Assembly (NCBI GenBank): GCA_025360945.1
Contig: JANYBE010000418.1
Coordinates: 1-10,100 of the forward strand
Direction: 5' to 3'
Source of the DNA: Rhizobacter sp.
GTDB lineage: Bacteria; Pseudomonadota; Gammaproteobacteria; Burkholderiales; Burkholderiaceae_C
Length of the DNA: 10,100 bases
A program made the position numbers and the translations under genes. The notes under the pieces are model-generated. The model did no database searches and was not told the DNA's origin. It worked only from the letters and a program-made list of their open reading frames with translations. Shown piece by piece: positions 1 to 6,906 of the stretch (its first letter is position 1; every line of letters starts with the position of its first letter).

Positions 1-156
1 GGGCGTGACCACGCGGTGCACGAGCTTGCCGCCCCTGAGGTGCCCCCATTCGTAGTACGGACCGTGCCGCGCCGAGGGGTCCTGGGCGCAGCGGCAAGTC
101 GGCCTGCCGCACACCTTGGTGCGCTTGTGCAGCGTGCCCGACTCGTCTTCTGGGAC
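1..156 (-). pseudogene. DUF6788-like Cys-rich protein fragment, open at window edge
   Basis: Reading the minus strand from 156 down to 1 gives 52 codons without a stop, containing CGRPTCRCAQDP followed by HGPYYEWGHLRGGKLVHRVV and TP. The spaced cysteines (C-x4-C-x-C) followed by HGPYY and a Gly/Lys-rich turn are the signature I associate with the small DUF6788 family, which is often found beside transposases. No start codon is visible. The upstream sequence in the same frame is the tail of an amidohydrolase read in another frame, so the N-terminus seems to have been lost at a junction near 150-160. The protein continues out of the window, so the C-terminus cannot be judged. The frame and motif are seen directly; the family name is from memory, and function is unknown. 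Confidence 0.55.
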
Positions 157-566
157 GAGGCGCGCAGGCGAGGACCGGGCAGGTATCCGGCATCAATCTC
201 ATTTCGCAATGCCACTTCGAAGCGCTGGCCGCGCGAGCCTGCCGAATAGGCACTCGTAAATCCATGATCCAAGAGGACTCGCGCGTTGTATGCGGCAACC
301 AGTAGGTGGTCTTCGGTCGGAAGGTCTAAGCCACTGAACACCCGGCCGATCGACGACGGGAAAGTGAGATGGGCGTGCGCCTCGACCAATCCTGGCATAA
401 GCGTATTGCCGTGGCCATCAATCACAAGACAATCCGGCTCCTGCACTATCTCGTCGGATCGGATGACCCGCTCAATGACCTGACCTCGCGTGACAACGCT
501 TCCTAAGAAGGGAAGTTCACCGGTGCCATCGAAGATTCGGACGCCGCGAAACTGGACTGAGTTCAT
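150..566 (-). pseudogene. Amidohydrolase family protein, N-terminal fragment
   Basis: The minus strand from ATG at 566 reads MNSVQFRGVRIFDGTGELPF and on to about residue 139 (GPRLRASSQ near 150). It has the amidohydrolase-superfamily N-terminal pattern: a beta-sandwich start with FDGTG, then MPGLVEAHAHLTF with the HxH metal ligands at residues 64 and 66, then LLDHGFTSAYSAG and the EIDAGYLPGPRLRAS stretch typical of imidazolonepropionase/prolidase-like metal-dependent hydrolases. Intact relatives are about 400 residues, with further His and Asp ligands in the missing part. After residue ~139 the frame stays open but becomes Arg/Ala/Ser-rich nonsense, while another frame becomes a DUF6788-like protein, so the gene is cut at a recombination junction. 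A weak AGGGTGG lies upstream of the start. The family is confident, the substrate is unknown, and the fragment is almost certainly non-functional. Confidence 0.75.
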
Positions 567-834
567 CACGCCACCCTGCACAACCAAGAGGAGGCAAGAG
601 TACACGTACGTCTGAAACTCTCAACGCCCGCTTCGATAGCAGATGTGGTCTGCGCTTTCGCCCGGCTGGCAGTTGCTTGCATTGAACAACGCAGACCCGA
701 TGCTCGCGCACCGGCAAGTTCGGGTAGTCTTGTTTGCCGACAATCAATGTCTCCTGTGCCTGGAACACTGCCTGCTTTGCAAGCTGCGTGTGACGACCTT
801 TGACCTTGCCCAAGTCCTATCGCGATTCAGCGTG
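567..834. other. Intergenic stretch without a recognisable gene
   Basis: This 268-nt gap lies between the start of the amidohydrolase fragment and the stop of the secreted protein. A minus-strand frame from 813 stays open through it and contains AQETLIVGKQDYPNLPVREH, which looks protein-like. It then turns basic and low in hydrophobic residues, and overlaps the amidohydrolase start in another frame. I cannot assign it to a family. It may be a coding remnant that also carries the amidohydrolase promoter. Confidence 0.3.
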
Positions 835-1491
835 CTACAGACGCTTCACAGCAATACGTCCGAGATCCTCGAACGCCTTCAGTGCGGCGGCGCGGTCGCG
901 GCGCGGCAGCACGCCCGATCCAATGGATATGTTGTGGCGCCCCTTGCGCAATTCCATTAAGGCACCGTCGCCGAGGATGCCTCGCTTAGAGTCGCCTGTT
1001 TCGACAAAGGCGGCCGCGTCGCCTAGAGCAGTAAAGGTCTCAATGCGTACATTCTTAAGCGCCTGGCGACCCTTGAGCGGATCGGTGATTCCTTGCGCCA
1101 TGCCGAGCGCGTCTTCCTTGGCGCTGGCCCCGTCGTTGTAGGACTCCTGGACGGCCAGAACGATCTGGCCAGAACTGTCCTTCCAACCGCACTCGGTCGT
1201 CCCATACTCCTCGAGCCGCTTGCTGCGCTCACCGCCCTTCGCACCAGGAAAGATCCTTTGCAGCTCTCCCAGCGGGAGGATGCTGCATGGGTCGCCGGCC
1301 GGAAGCTCCTTCGCGGCCGGCTTCGCTCCCGTCATACTGCGGATGTCGTTAGCCGTCTTCGTCGCGGACTTCAGCGCCTGGTCTGACGAGGTCGTCTGAG
1401 CTCCCGCGCTGGCAATCATTGCAAGCGATGCGAGCAGTGCAGGCAACAATCGCGCAGACCCGAAATACAGAGCGCTCAGTCCGACGTTCAT
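835..1491 (-). CDS. Exported two-cysteine protein of unknown function
   Basis: This is a 218-residue protein starting MNVGLSALYFGSARLLPALL. Residues 1-32 form a Sec signal peptide with a hydrophobic core and probable cleavage after ASAGAQ. The mature part has a flexible Lys/Ala-rich linker to about residue 64, then PCSILPLGELQRIF and TTECGW, placing cysteines at 69 and 101 that probably form a disulfide. It ends in an alternating strand region (ALGDAAAFVE, GALMELRKGRHNISI) and a closing helix. The architecture (PC near the domain start, ECGW, GDAAAF, LxxRKG) resembles DUF3558-type periplasmic or lipoprotein sensor domains, but this is only a fold-level resemblance. The frame is open upstream to 1737, but that extension looks like transposase debris and would bury the signal peptide, so the start at 1491 is preferred. 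No strong ribosome site is visible. The gene appears intact although its neighbours are decayed. Confidence 0.6.
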   Translation of the reverse strand: MNVGLSALYFGSARLLPALLASLAMIASAGAQTTSSDQALKSATKTANDIRSMTGAKPAAKELPAGDPCSILPLGELQRIFPGAKGGERSKRLEEYGTTECGWKDSSGQIVLAVQESYNDGASAKEDALGMAQGITDPLKGRQALKNVRIETFTALGDAAAFVETGDSKRGILGDGALMELRKGRHNISIGSGVLPRRDRAAALKAFEDLGRIAVKRL

Positions 1492-1569
1492 TGGTTGGTC
1501 CGGTGAGCGATTCCACGCGCTGCCGTATGCGTCGCCACGCGCGTGCCTCAGCAGTCGGGTCCATCTGCG

Positions 1570-1731
1570 CGGACGTATCTCCGCCGCGCGCTGCCGGTCA
1601 ATGTCAACGGCGCGATGGATCCTCGTCACGGCGTAGCTCACAGCCCGGCCAACGCTTGACTCGGGGCGCAACTGCACCAAGCGCGCAGCGAAGCCTGCGA
1701 GCCATGAATGGGTGCAATGCCCTTTGATCAT
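1570..1731 (-). pseudogene. Degenerate IS66-type transposase (TnpC-like) segment
   Basis: The minus-strand frame directly upstream of the secreted-protein start contains SWLAGFAARLVQLRPESSVG followed by RAVSYAV and, about 15 residues on, DIDRQRAAEIRP. This mirrors the C-terminal part of IS66-family transposases, where a WLxxxLxxLxPKSxxGxAxxYAL helix precedes the IDNNxAExAIRP catalytic-Glu motif. Here the intervening RYLEDGR portion is missing, NN is replaced, and the segment after IRP no longer resembles the family, so it would be a fossil. No terminal inverted repeats or TnpB/TnpA partners were seen. The alternative is chance resemblance in a GC-rich frame, so confidence is modest. Confidence 0.35.
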
Positions 1732-1798
1732 GTCCAAGAATCACAGGGGCCGCGATTCGACGCCATCCCACGAATCGCAGGGGCAGTTCGGAAGATCA

Positions 1799-2100
1799 CT
1801 ATTGCAGCGTCACGAACGGCGAGCGCCCCGCTTCTTCGCGCTCGCCTGACACCAGGTCGTACAGATCCCGCACGCTATCGATCGCCTTGCGATGGACCCG
1901 TGTCGGTGCCGGCATCTCACGTCCCAATTCCTGCGCATGCCGTCGCGAATGCGACCCTCGAAAAACGGGGGTACTGCGCCCGAAGCGCCGACCAGGTGCG
2001 CGACTGCGCGGGCAACGTGTCTTTGTCGGCTTGCCAATATCGTGCCCGGGAGTGCCACGTGTGGCTCAGGCACCAAGACGCTTCGATGCTTTGATGCTGC
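1799..2100 (-). pseudogene. Unrecognised decayed coding remnant, minus strand
   Basis: Two minus-strand frames look protein-like in succession. The first covers about 2100 to 1918 and reads LVPEPHVALPGTILASRQ, then VARAVAHLVGASGAVPPFFE and GRIRDGMRRNWD. From about 1945 another frame reads RRHAQELGREMPAPTRVHRK, then AIDSVRDLYDLVSGEREEAG and RSPFVTLQ, with a TAG at 1799-1801. This is the pattern expected of one C-terminal region split by a frameshift. A loose comparison with 6-phosphogluconate/3-hydroxyisobutyrate-dehydrogenase-like C-terminal helices came to mind but is not good enough to name it. No promoter, start or ribosome site was found. Confidence 0.3.
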
Positions 2101-2344
2101 GATCCAAGCATTGTGCGCTACCCCTAAGACCCGACGTCGAGCGATTCAGTTCTGGCCCGAGACCGTTGCACATCCTAGGGAGAGCCTTCCGACGACTACC
2201 GGCGCAGACTCGCGTCCTTCGAGGCGTGAGCGGGCGCGCCCTTTCCAATGCCCGTCTTTCATTTCGATGAGTTCCGATGCCAACCGACCGCATGAGGCCG
2301 GCCGCGGACCCCATGCGAAATGCGTTCAACTGAAAGGACTGGAA
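2101..2344. other. Non-coding stretch upstream of the cytochrome gene
   Basis: Together with the remnants at 1570-2100 this makes an 850-nt region with no intact gene. Several overlapping frames stay open on the plus strand, including one continuous with the cytochrome frame from 1892, but their products are Arg/Pro/Cys-rich without hydrophobic patterning, as expected of non-coding GC-rich DNA. The promoter of the cytochrome gene must lie here or upstream, but I could not pick a convincing -35/-10 pair. Confidence 0.4.
2333..2338 (+). promoter_or_regulatory. Ribosome binding site fixing the cytochrome start
   Basis: AAAGGA lies 6 nt before ATG 2345. The frame stays open upstream to 1892 and could suggest a much longer protein. 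This site, and the signal peptide that begins right after ATG 2345, settle the start. Confidence 0.6.
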
Positions 2345-2950
2345 ATGAACAATACTGTCGATCGACGCCATCGCTTTTCGCTTGCTGTCGTCTTCGTCGC
2401 AGCCACCACGCTTTGCGCTTCGGTTTCAGGCGAGGAACGAGGCGACCGTGACGATGACCGCGGCGATCGCCTCAACGAGAGTCAGGTCAAGCGCGGCTTC
2501 GAAATCGTGCCCGCTGGAGTCACCCTCAACCTTGTCGGTAAGAACCGAGCGCTTGTCGGGTTGGGAAGCTATATCGTCAATACGACTGGCTGCAACGACT
2601 GTCACACCCATACTGCCTATGCACCGGGCGGCGATCCCTTCCAGGCGCAACCCGAGATGATCAATGCGGCGCAGTACCTTGCTGGCGGCCGAACCTTCCC
2701 GCCCTCACCGTTTGTCTCGGCAAACATTACCCCGAATTACGCGGGAAGACCGGCCGGGTTCACCTTGAGCGAGTTTCTCAAAGTTCTGCGGACCGGCCAT
2801 GATCCGAAGGATCCCCCGGGTGTATTGCTGCAGGTCATGCCATGGCCGGTATTTGGCAAGAAGACCGATCAAGATCTGACCGCCATCTATGAATACTTGC
2901 GCGCAATTCCTTCGCTGCCAAACAATCCGAATCCAGGGCCCCAACCGTAG
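2345..2950 (+). CDS. Exported mono-haem c-type cytochrome
   Basis: This 201-residue protein begins MNNTVDRRHRFSLAVVFVAA. A basic start and hydrophobic core form a Sec signal peptide ending around residue 29. The mature start is very rich in Asp/Arg/Glu (residues 30-50). A single haem-attachment motif CNDCH sits at 83-87 after GSYIVNTTG, and Met165 in QVMPWPVFGK is the likely sixth ligand. The segment SANITPNYAGRPAGFTLSEF, then LRTGHDP and later DLTAIYEYLRAIPS, matches the cytochrome domains that take electrons from periplasmic molybdenum or quinoprotein dehydrogenases (nicotinate-dehydrogenase-subunit-B-like or alcohol-dehydrogenase-type). Those relatives are often multi-haem subunits; here one haem and no dehydrogenase neighbour are present. 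The gene is flanked by pseudogenes but shows no lesion. Cytochrome identity is sure; its redox partner is not known. Confidence 0.85.
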   Translation: MNNTVDRRHRFSLAVVFVAATTLCASVSGEERGDRDDDRGDRLNESQVKRGFEIVPAGVTLNLVGKNRALVGLGSYIVNTTGCNDCHTHTAYAPGGDPFQAQPEMINAAQYLAGGRTFPPSPFVSANITPNYAGRPAGFTLSEFLKVLRTGHDPKDPPGVLLQVMPWPVFGKKTDQDLTAIYEYLRAIPSLPNNPNPGPQP

Positions 2951-2953
2951 ACT

Positions 2954-3008
2954 GCCGGGCGCGTACGACAGTTAAATGCCTTGCACAGGCATCGTTTGCC
3001 GCGCCCGA
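2954..3008 (+). terminator. Nested hairpin after the cytochrome gene, possible terminator
   Basis: Just after the cytochrome stop an outer stem pairs CGGGCGCG (2956-2963) with CGCGCCCG (3000-3007). Inside it ATGCCT (2976-2981) pairs with AGGCAT (2987-2992) across a 5-nt loop and is followed by CGTTT. The position fits transcription termination, but the T-run is short, so this is a weak intrinsic terminator or an attenuating structure. Confidence 0.4.
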
Positions 3009-3052
3009 CCGGCGACAGGCGACGCTTCGCGAACCGCGCCTTTTAATAGAAT

Positions 3053-3092
3053 AGGCGTCAAGCGGACTGTCCCGGTTAGGTCCGACACGCCT
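3053..3092. repeat. Two-part imperfect inverted repeat
   Basis: AGGCGT (3053-3058) pairs with ACGCCT (3087-3092), and inside it CGGAC (3063-3067) pairs with GTCCG (3080-3084) around TGTCCCGGTTAG. It sits in the 200-nt gap between the cytochrome and the convergent esterase pseudogene. It could be a bidirectional terminator, an operator or an eroded insertion-sequence end; none can be chosen from sequence alone. Confidence 0.35.
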
Positions 3093-3156
3093 TGACAGCA
3101 TCGAAGGCAGATCGCCGGCTAACTCCGCTGCCGGAAGTCGCGGTCGCGTGGGCACC

Positions 3157-3973
3157 TCAGCGCGCCCCGACCGAAAGCGCTCGCTTCCAAGCCAGAGGGT
3201 CGAACTCGACCCGCGAGGTCGAATCGAATCTCATCGCCTGACCCACAGCGTGCATCACATCGGCAAGAAGCTGTGGCGGATTGGCTCCAGCGACGGGCTC
3301 TGTTCCGCACTCCAGGGTTTCGAAGACAAAGCCGACCTCGAGCCCATGGCAGGCACCGAGCTGCCCGTCGAACTGTCTCGAGGGCCACGCGAATTCGCAG
3401 ACGAATGTGACATGAGGCCGTTAGAGCCGCCTGGGCCTGAAGCAAGCGATCGGTGGAGATCGCCGCGATGGCCCCGCGCGGGCGGGTGGCGGCGACGCCC
3501 AGTTTTTTGGTGAGACTGAGGCTGACGCGTTGCGCCGTGGCGACCGGGATCACCTGGTGGGCCGCCCCGCTCGGGGCAATGGCTCGTTGGAACAGACCCT
3601 TCGCACGGGGCATGGAAAGCAGCGTGCCGATGCTCATCGCGCCAGCCGATTCGCCGAAAACAGTGACGTTTCCGGGATCACTGCCAAACGCCGCAATGTT
3701 CTCTTCGACCCACGTCAAGGCGGCGAGTTGGTCGAGCAGGCCGTAGTTGGCGAACCCTGGGCCTGCGTAGAGGAATCCGTCGGCGCGAACGCGGTAGTTG
3801 ATGGTCACGCAGACAACGCCGTCACGAGCGAACCGAGTGCCGTTGTACATGGGCTCCGCCCCCGTGCCGTGCTCGAAGGCACCGGCAGCGATCCAGACCA
3901 TCACTGGCAGCGCGACCGACCCCAGACTCACAGGGGGAAAGGCTTCAGACTGAGTCACCGACGCTCCCCGCAT
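3157..3973 (-). pseudogene. Type-B carboxylesterase pseudogene
   Basis: The minus-strand product from ATG 3973 carries LPVMVWIAAGAFEHGTG, ARDGVVCVTINYRVRADGFL, GLLDQLAALTWVEENIAAFG and NVTVFGESAGAMS, a clear carboxylesterase/lipase family core with nucleophile Ser109 in GESAG. Damage is extensive. The ~80-90 residue N-terminus is absent, with a stop (TGA) just upstream of the start. The oxyanion-hole HGG is AAG at residues 29-31. After about residue 186 the frame turns to Arg-rich nonsense. From about 3417 another frame gives VCEFAWPSRQFDGQLGACHG then LEVGFVFETL, the C-terminal domain with its catalytic His, ending at TGA 3157-3159. Roughly 120-130 residues that should carry the catalytic acid are missing between the two parts. 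The ancestor hydrolysed carboxylic esters; this copy should be inactive. Confidence 0.85.
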
Positions 3974-4063
3974 ATTGCGCGTGTCAAACGCAACGTCTCA
4001 GTAAGGTGTGGTGCTGGATGCTCCTCTTGGCCGCCGGACTCTTCGTCAGCTTCCGATCCTTGA

Positions 4064-4090
4064 AGAGCCCCGGCATGGCGGGGGCCTCCT
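4064..4090. repeat. GC-rich imperfect hairpin at the esterase/IS630 boundary
   Basis: GAGCCCCG followed by GCATGG and CGGGGGCCTC can fold into a stem of six or more G/C pairs with a one-base bulge. It lies exactly where esterase homology has ended and transposase homology begins, so it may be an eroded terminator or part of the junction. No T-run follows on either strand. Confidence 0.3.
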
Positions 4091-4435
4091 ACGGCCGAGG
4101 TGCTGGCGCTGGTCACCCAATTGATGAAGCGGCGTATTAAGCCGGTTTACTTGGTACTCGACAGCCTGCCGGCGCACAAGAAGGCCAACGTCCGGGAATA
4201 TGTGAAATCCACTGAAGGCAAGCTCAGCCTGCACTTCTTGCCGGGCCACACCCATGAGCTGAACCCGCACGAGTCGGTGTGGAGCCATGTCAAACGCACG
4301 GCACCCCCAGGCGACCTTTGCAACCCAGCGAGAAAGTCGTTCGCATCGGCGCAGAGTTGCACGCGGTTCAGCGAAATCCAAAAGCTCCTTCGTTCATTCT
4401 TCCGTGCTCCGTCTGTCGCCCATATTTCAGACTGC
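4085..4435 (+). pseudogene. IS630-family transposase, frameshifted C-terminal remnant
   Basis: The plus strand reads PTAEVLALVTQLMKRRIKPV, then YLVLDSLPAHKKANVREYVK, STEGKLSLHFLPGHTHELNP and HESVWSHVK. This is the second half of the IS630/Tc1-mariner DDE domain, with the middle Asp in LVLDSLPAH and the last acidic residue in LNPHESVW. Near 4300 the homology moves to another frame (RPLQPSEKVVRIGAELHAVQ then RNPK). Near 4382 it returns to the first frame for LLRSFFRAPSVAHISDC, the usual IS630 tail. So there are two small compensating indels. The N-terminal helix-turn-helix and first Asp are missing, and no terminal inverted repeats or TA duplications were identified. There is no stop at the usual place and the frame reads on antisense to the next gene. 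It is dead. Confidence 0.85.
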
Positions 4436-4477
4436 CGCGTAAATGACGTCTACGTGCGGGCGAACTGCAACGGCCTG

Positions 4478-5719
4478 TTAGAGCGCTGGCCTCTTCATGT
4501 CGCAAGACGTCGGCTGAGAACTGATGTAGGCGTCCCACGTCGCTTCCGGCCGAAAGCCAAAACCCGTGCGCTCGCTGTCGTACTTGACGCCTTTGCTCCC
4601 GAGCTTTTCCCAGATTCCAAGGAACAATGGCGCCTGCAGCTGATGGTCGGAACTGCGCATCACAACCTCGCCCATCGGGCTCTTGTAGCTGAGCCCTTCC
4701 AGGGCAAACGCGACCCGCTTTGGATCGTTCGACTTTGCCTGGCGCATGGCTTGGGCCAACATATTCATGCCGTTCCAGTGGGACGCGAAAATAAAATCCT
4801 CGTCGTACTTTTGCTTGTACGCTAGGTAGATCTTCTCTAGGTCCGCGCTGGGGGCGTTTTGGGCCCAGTTCCATACAACACCGACCTTGCCGGCGCCCCA
4901 CGAGCCCATCTGCGCCGGTGTCCCAGGATTGTTGGCGTTCAGCGTGTAGAAGTTGGCGTCCAGTCCGAACTCACGTGCCGACTTGAAGAGTAGCGTCAAG
5001 TCGCTGCCCCAGTTTGACGTGATGACTGTGTCGGCCCCGCTCTCCTTGATCTTGGCTACATAGGGCGCGAAGTCCCGCACCTGCGCGAGTGGGACGAAGT
5101 CGTCGCCCACTATTGTGATGTCAGGCCGCTTGCGAGCGAGATAGTCCCGCGATGCTTTCGAGACCTGCTGGCCGTGCGAATAGTTTTCGTTGAGCAGGTA
5201 CACCTTCTTGATATCGGGGCGCTTGGCCATGTAGGTCGTCAGCGCCTCGATCACCATCGCGCTCGACGGGTAGAACCTGAAATGCCAGAAGCTGCAGCGG
5301 TCGTTGGTGAGCCCAGGGTCCATGGCTGCTGAGTTCAGGTAGAGAATCGACTTCTCGGGCTCTCGGTCGGCCAGCTTCGTGATGGCATCGACCAGTGCGA
5401 ACGCAACACCCGAACCGCCGCCCTGAGTGATGTACCGAATGCCCTGGTCCGAAGCGGACTTGAGCGCCGAGATGCTGTCCTGTGGCGCGCCCTTGTTGTC
5501 GAATGCGACGATCTCGAATTGGGGATCAGCCGCATCCGCCTTGGCGTTGAGTTGGAGCACCACCTCGCGCAATTGCTTGAGGGAACTCTGACCAGTGATA
5601 CCAAACGGCCCCGAGAGCACGTCGATGAATGCAATCTTGACTGGCGTGGCCGCATGCGCGCCGCCCGCGAACGAGACTGCAAACAACAGCGCAACGGCGC
5701 GAGGTCGTGTGAACCCCAT
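4478..5719 (-). CDS. Branched-chain amino acid-type ABC transporter substrate-binding protein
   Basis: This is a 413-residue periplasmic binding protein of the LivJ/LivK (Peripla_BP_6) family. MGFTRPRAVALLFAVSFAGG and AHA make a Sec signal peptide with cleavage after AHA (residue 23). The mature protein begins TPVKIAFIDVLSGPFGITGQ, the family's first strand and ligand loop, followed by FEIVAFDNKGAPQDSISALK and QGGGSGVAFALVDAI. The second lobe contains KVYLLNENYSHGQQ and SGADTVITSNWGSDLTLLFK. Length is normal and no lesion is seen. It starts 21 nt after the porin stop, with AAGGGG 7 nt before the ATG, so it is probably the last gene of the same transcript. No permease or ATPase genes are in the window. 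Such proteins in Burkholderiales bind amino acids but also aromatic acids and other organics, so the ligand is open. Confidence 0.9.
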   Translation of the reverse strand: MGFTRPRAVALLFAVSFAGGAHAATPVKIAFIDVLSGPFGITGQSSLKQLREVVLQLNAKADAADPQFEIVAFDNKGAPQDSISALKSASDQGIRYITQGGGSGVAFALVDAITKLADREPEKSILYLNSAAMDPGLTNDRCSFWHFRFYPSSAMVIEALTTYMAKRPDIKKVYLLNENYSHGQQVSKASRDYLARKRPDITIVGDDFVPLAQVRDFAPYVAKIKESGADTVITSNWGSDLTLLFKSAREFGLDANFYTLNANNPGTPAQMGSWGAGKVGVVWNWAQNAPSADLEKIYLAYKQKYDEDFIFASHWNGMNMLAQAMRQAKSNDPKRVAFALEGLSYKSPMGEVVMRSSDHQLQAPLFLGIWEKLGSKGVKYDSERTGFGFRPEATWDAYISSQPTSCDMKRPAL

Positions 5720-5740
5720 GGAGTTTCCCCTTGTGAAACT

Positions 5741-6838
5741 TCAGAAGCTGTGGCGGATGCCGGCTTCAAAGCCGGTCGAACTCGAGCCCGCAGCGATGAG
5801 GCCGGGCGGACCGCCCGGGACCGCGAACCTGGCCGTGCCCTTGTTCGTGATTCGCGCCGCCTGCGCGTACAACGCGGTCCGCTTGGACAGGCTGTACTGA
5901 TAGCCGAGCGCATACATGTCGGCATCGTTGGCGTCGATGCTGATGCCCGCCGCATCGGTCCCCTTCTGGTCCGCGCGGTTGAAGGAGGCGCGGATCAGGT
6001 GCACGCCGATCGGCACGTTCAGACCCAGGATGTAGTTCAGCTGCTTGGAACTGAGGAACTTGGATTCCGTGACGCTGGCGGCGAGGCGCGCAACGCCGAA
6101 GTCATAGGAGGCATACGCACCGGTCTGCTTGAGGTCGGTTGCCGCCGCGTCGATACGCGTAGCGCCGTAGTAGACCGACGCGTCGAAATTGCCGTTCTTC
6201 CATCCGGCGCGACCCGACGTGTACTTAAAACTGCCCTGCGCATTGCCGCCCTCCCCGGCCGCCACCATGATCTGGGCGTACGCGCCCCCCAGACCGGACG
6301 GCGTCCAATATTGGATGGCATTGCTGTTGCGCGAGATGGTGCTGGGCTGCGCCGCGTTGCCAAAGGCACGGTTCAAGGCCGTCGATGCACCACTCGTGAA
6401 GAAGTTGGCCGAACTTCCAACGCCGACAGCGATGAACGGGTCACTGTAGACCCAGCCGGAAAACACCGGATTCCATTCACGGCCCAGCCGCACCTCGCCC
6501 CACCGGGTCGAGGCCAGCTTCACAATGGAAGTGCGGTCCCAAAACTGACCGACGGGGGTGACAGCCAGCCCGCCAGCGGTCCCTGTGTCGGTGTAGATGG
6601 ACGACTCGAGCCAGAAAGCTGCCGTCAGCCCGTCGCCCAGATCTTCCGTGCCGCGCAGCACTAGCCTTGACGTGGAGTTGTTGCCGCTCACCAGGGACTT
6701 CATCGTGCCTAGCGAGTTTTGGGTTGATCGCGCCGAGGCGTCGACGTACCCCTGCAAGGTGACGTTGCTTGAGCTTTGCTGGGCCAAGGCTCCGGCGGCG
6801 AACGCGCACGAAAGGGCCGCGACTGAATGTCTCTTCAT
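5741..6838 (-). CDS. Gram-negative general porin
   Basis: This 365-residue outer-membrane beta-barrel begins MKRHSVAALSCAFAAGALAQ, a signal peptide cleaved after ALA (residue 19). Its first strand is SSNVTLQGYVDASARST, followed by the family hallmarks SRLVLRGTEDLGDGLTAAFW and WGEVRLGREWNPVFSG. Alternating-residue strands continue to the end, where FEAGIRHSF supplies the C-terminal Phe used by the BAM insertion machinery. These features define the Burkholderiales OmpC-like trimeric porin family (Gram-neg_porins). AGGAGA lies just upstream of the ATG. The gene sits 68 nt after the SnoaL-like gene and 21 nt before the binding-protein gene. It likely admits the operon's hydrophilic substrate into the periplasm. 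Porin identity is firm; specificity is unknown. Confidence 0.92.
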   Translation of the reverse strand: MKRHSVAALSCAFAAGALAQQSSSNVTLQGYVDASARSTQNSLGTMKSLVSGNNSTSRLVLRGTEDLGDGLTAAFWLESSIYTDTGTAGGLAVTPVGQFWDRTSIVKLASTRWGEVRLGREWNPVFSGWVYSDPFIAVGVGSSANFFTSGASTALNRAFGNAAQPSTISRNSNAIQYWTPSGLGGAYAQIMVAAGEGGNAQGSFKYTSGRAGWKNGNFDASVYYGATRIDAAATDLKQTGAYASYDFGVARLAASVTESKFLSSKQLNYILGLNVPIGVHLIRASFNRADQKGTDAAGISIDANDADMYALGYQYSLSKRTALYAQAARITNKGTARFAVPGGPPGLIAAGSSSTGFEAGIRHSF

Positions 6839-6906
6839 GTTGTCTCCTGGTGGTTTGTGATCAAAGCGGCGCGTCCTTGCACGCCTTCTGCTTCCCGCTT
6901 CTCGCG

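Noticed and set aside
643..960. Plus-strand 105-codon frame
   Set aside because: It overlaps the minus-strand secreted protein at its end and no motif or ribosome site supports it.
1892..2344. Plus-strand frame that extends the cytochrome upstream by 151 codons
   Set aside because: The extension is Arg/Pro/Cys-rich without hydrophobic pattern and would place the signal peptide internally. ATG 2345 has its own AAAGGA site.
4436..4825. Continuation of the transposase frame downstream
   Set aside because: Past the IS630 tail this is only the antisense of the binding-protein gene, reached because the transposase stop was lost.
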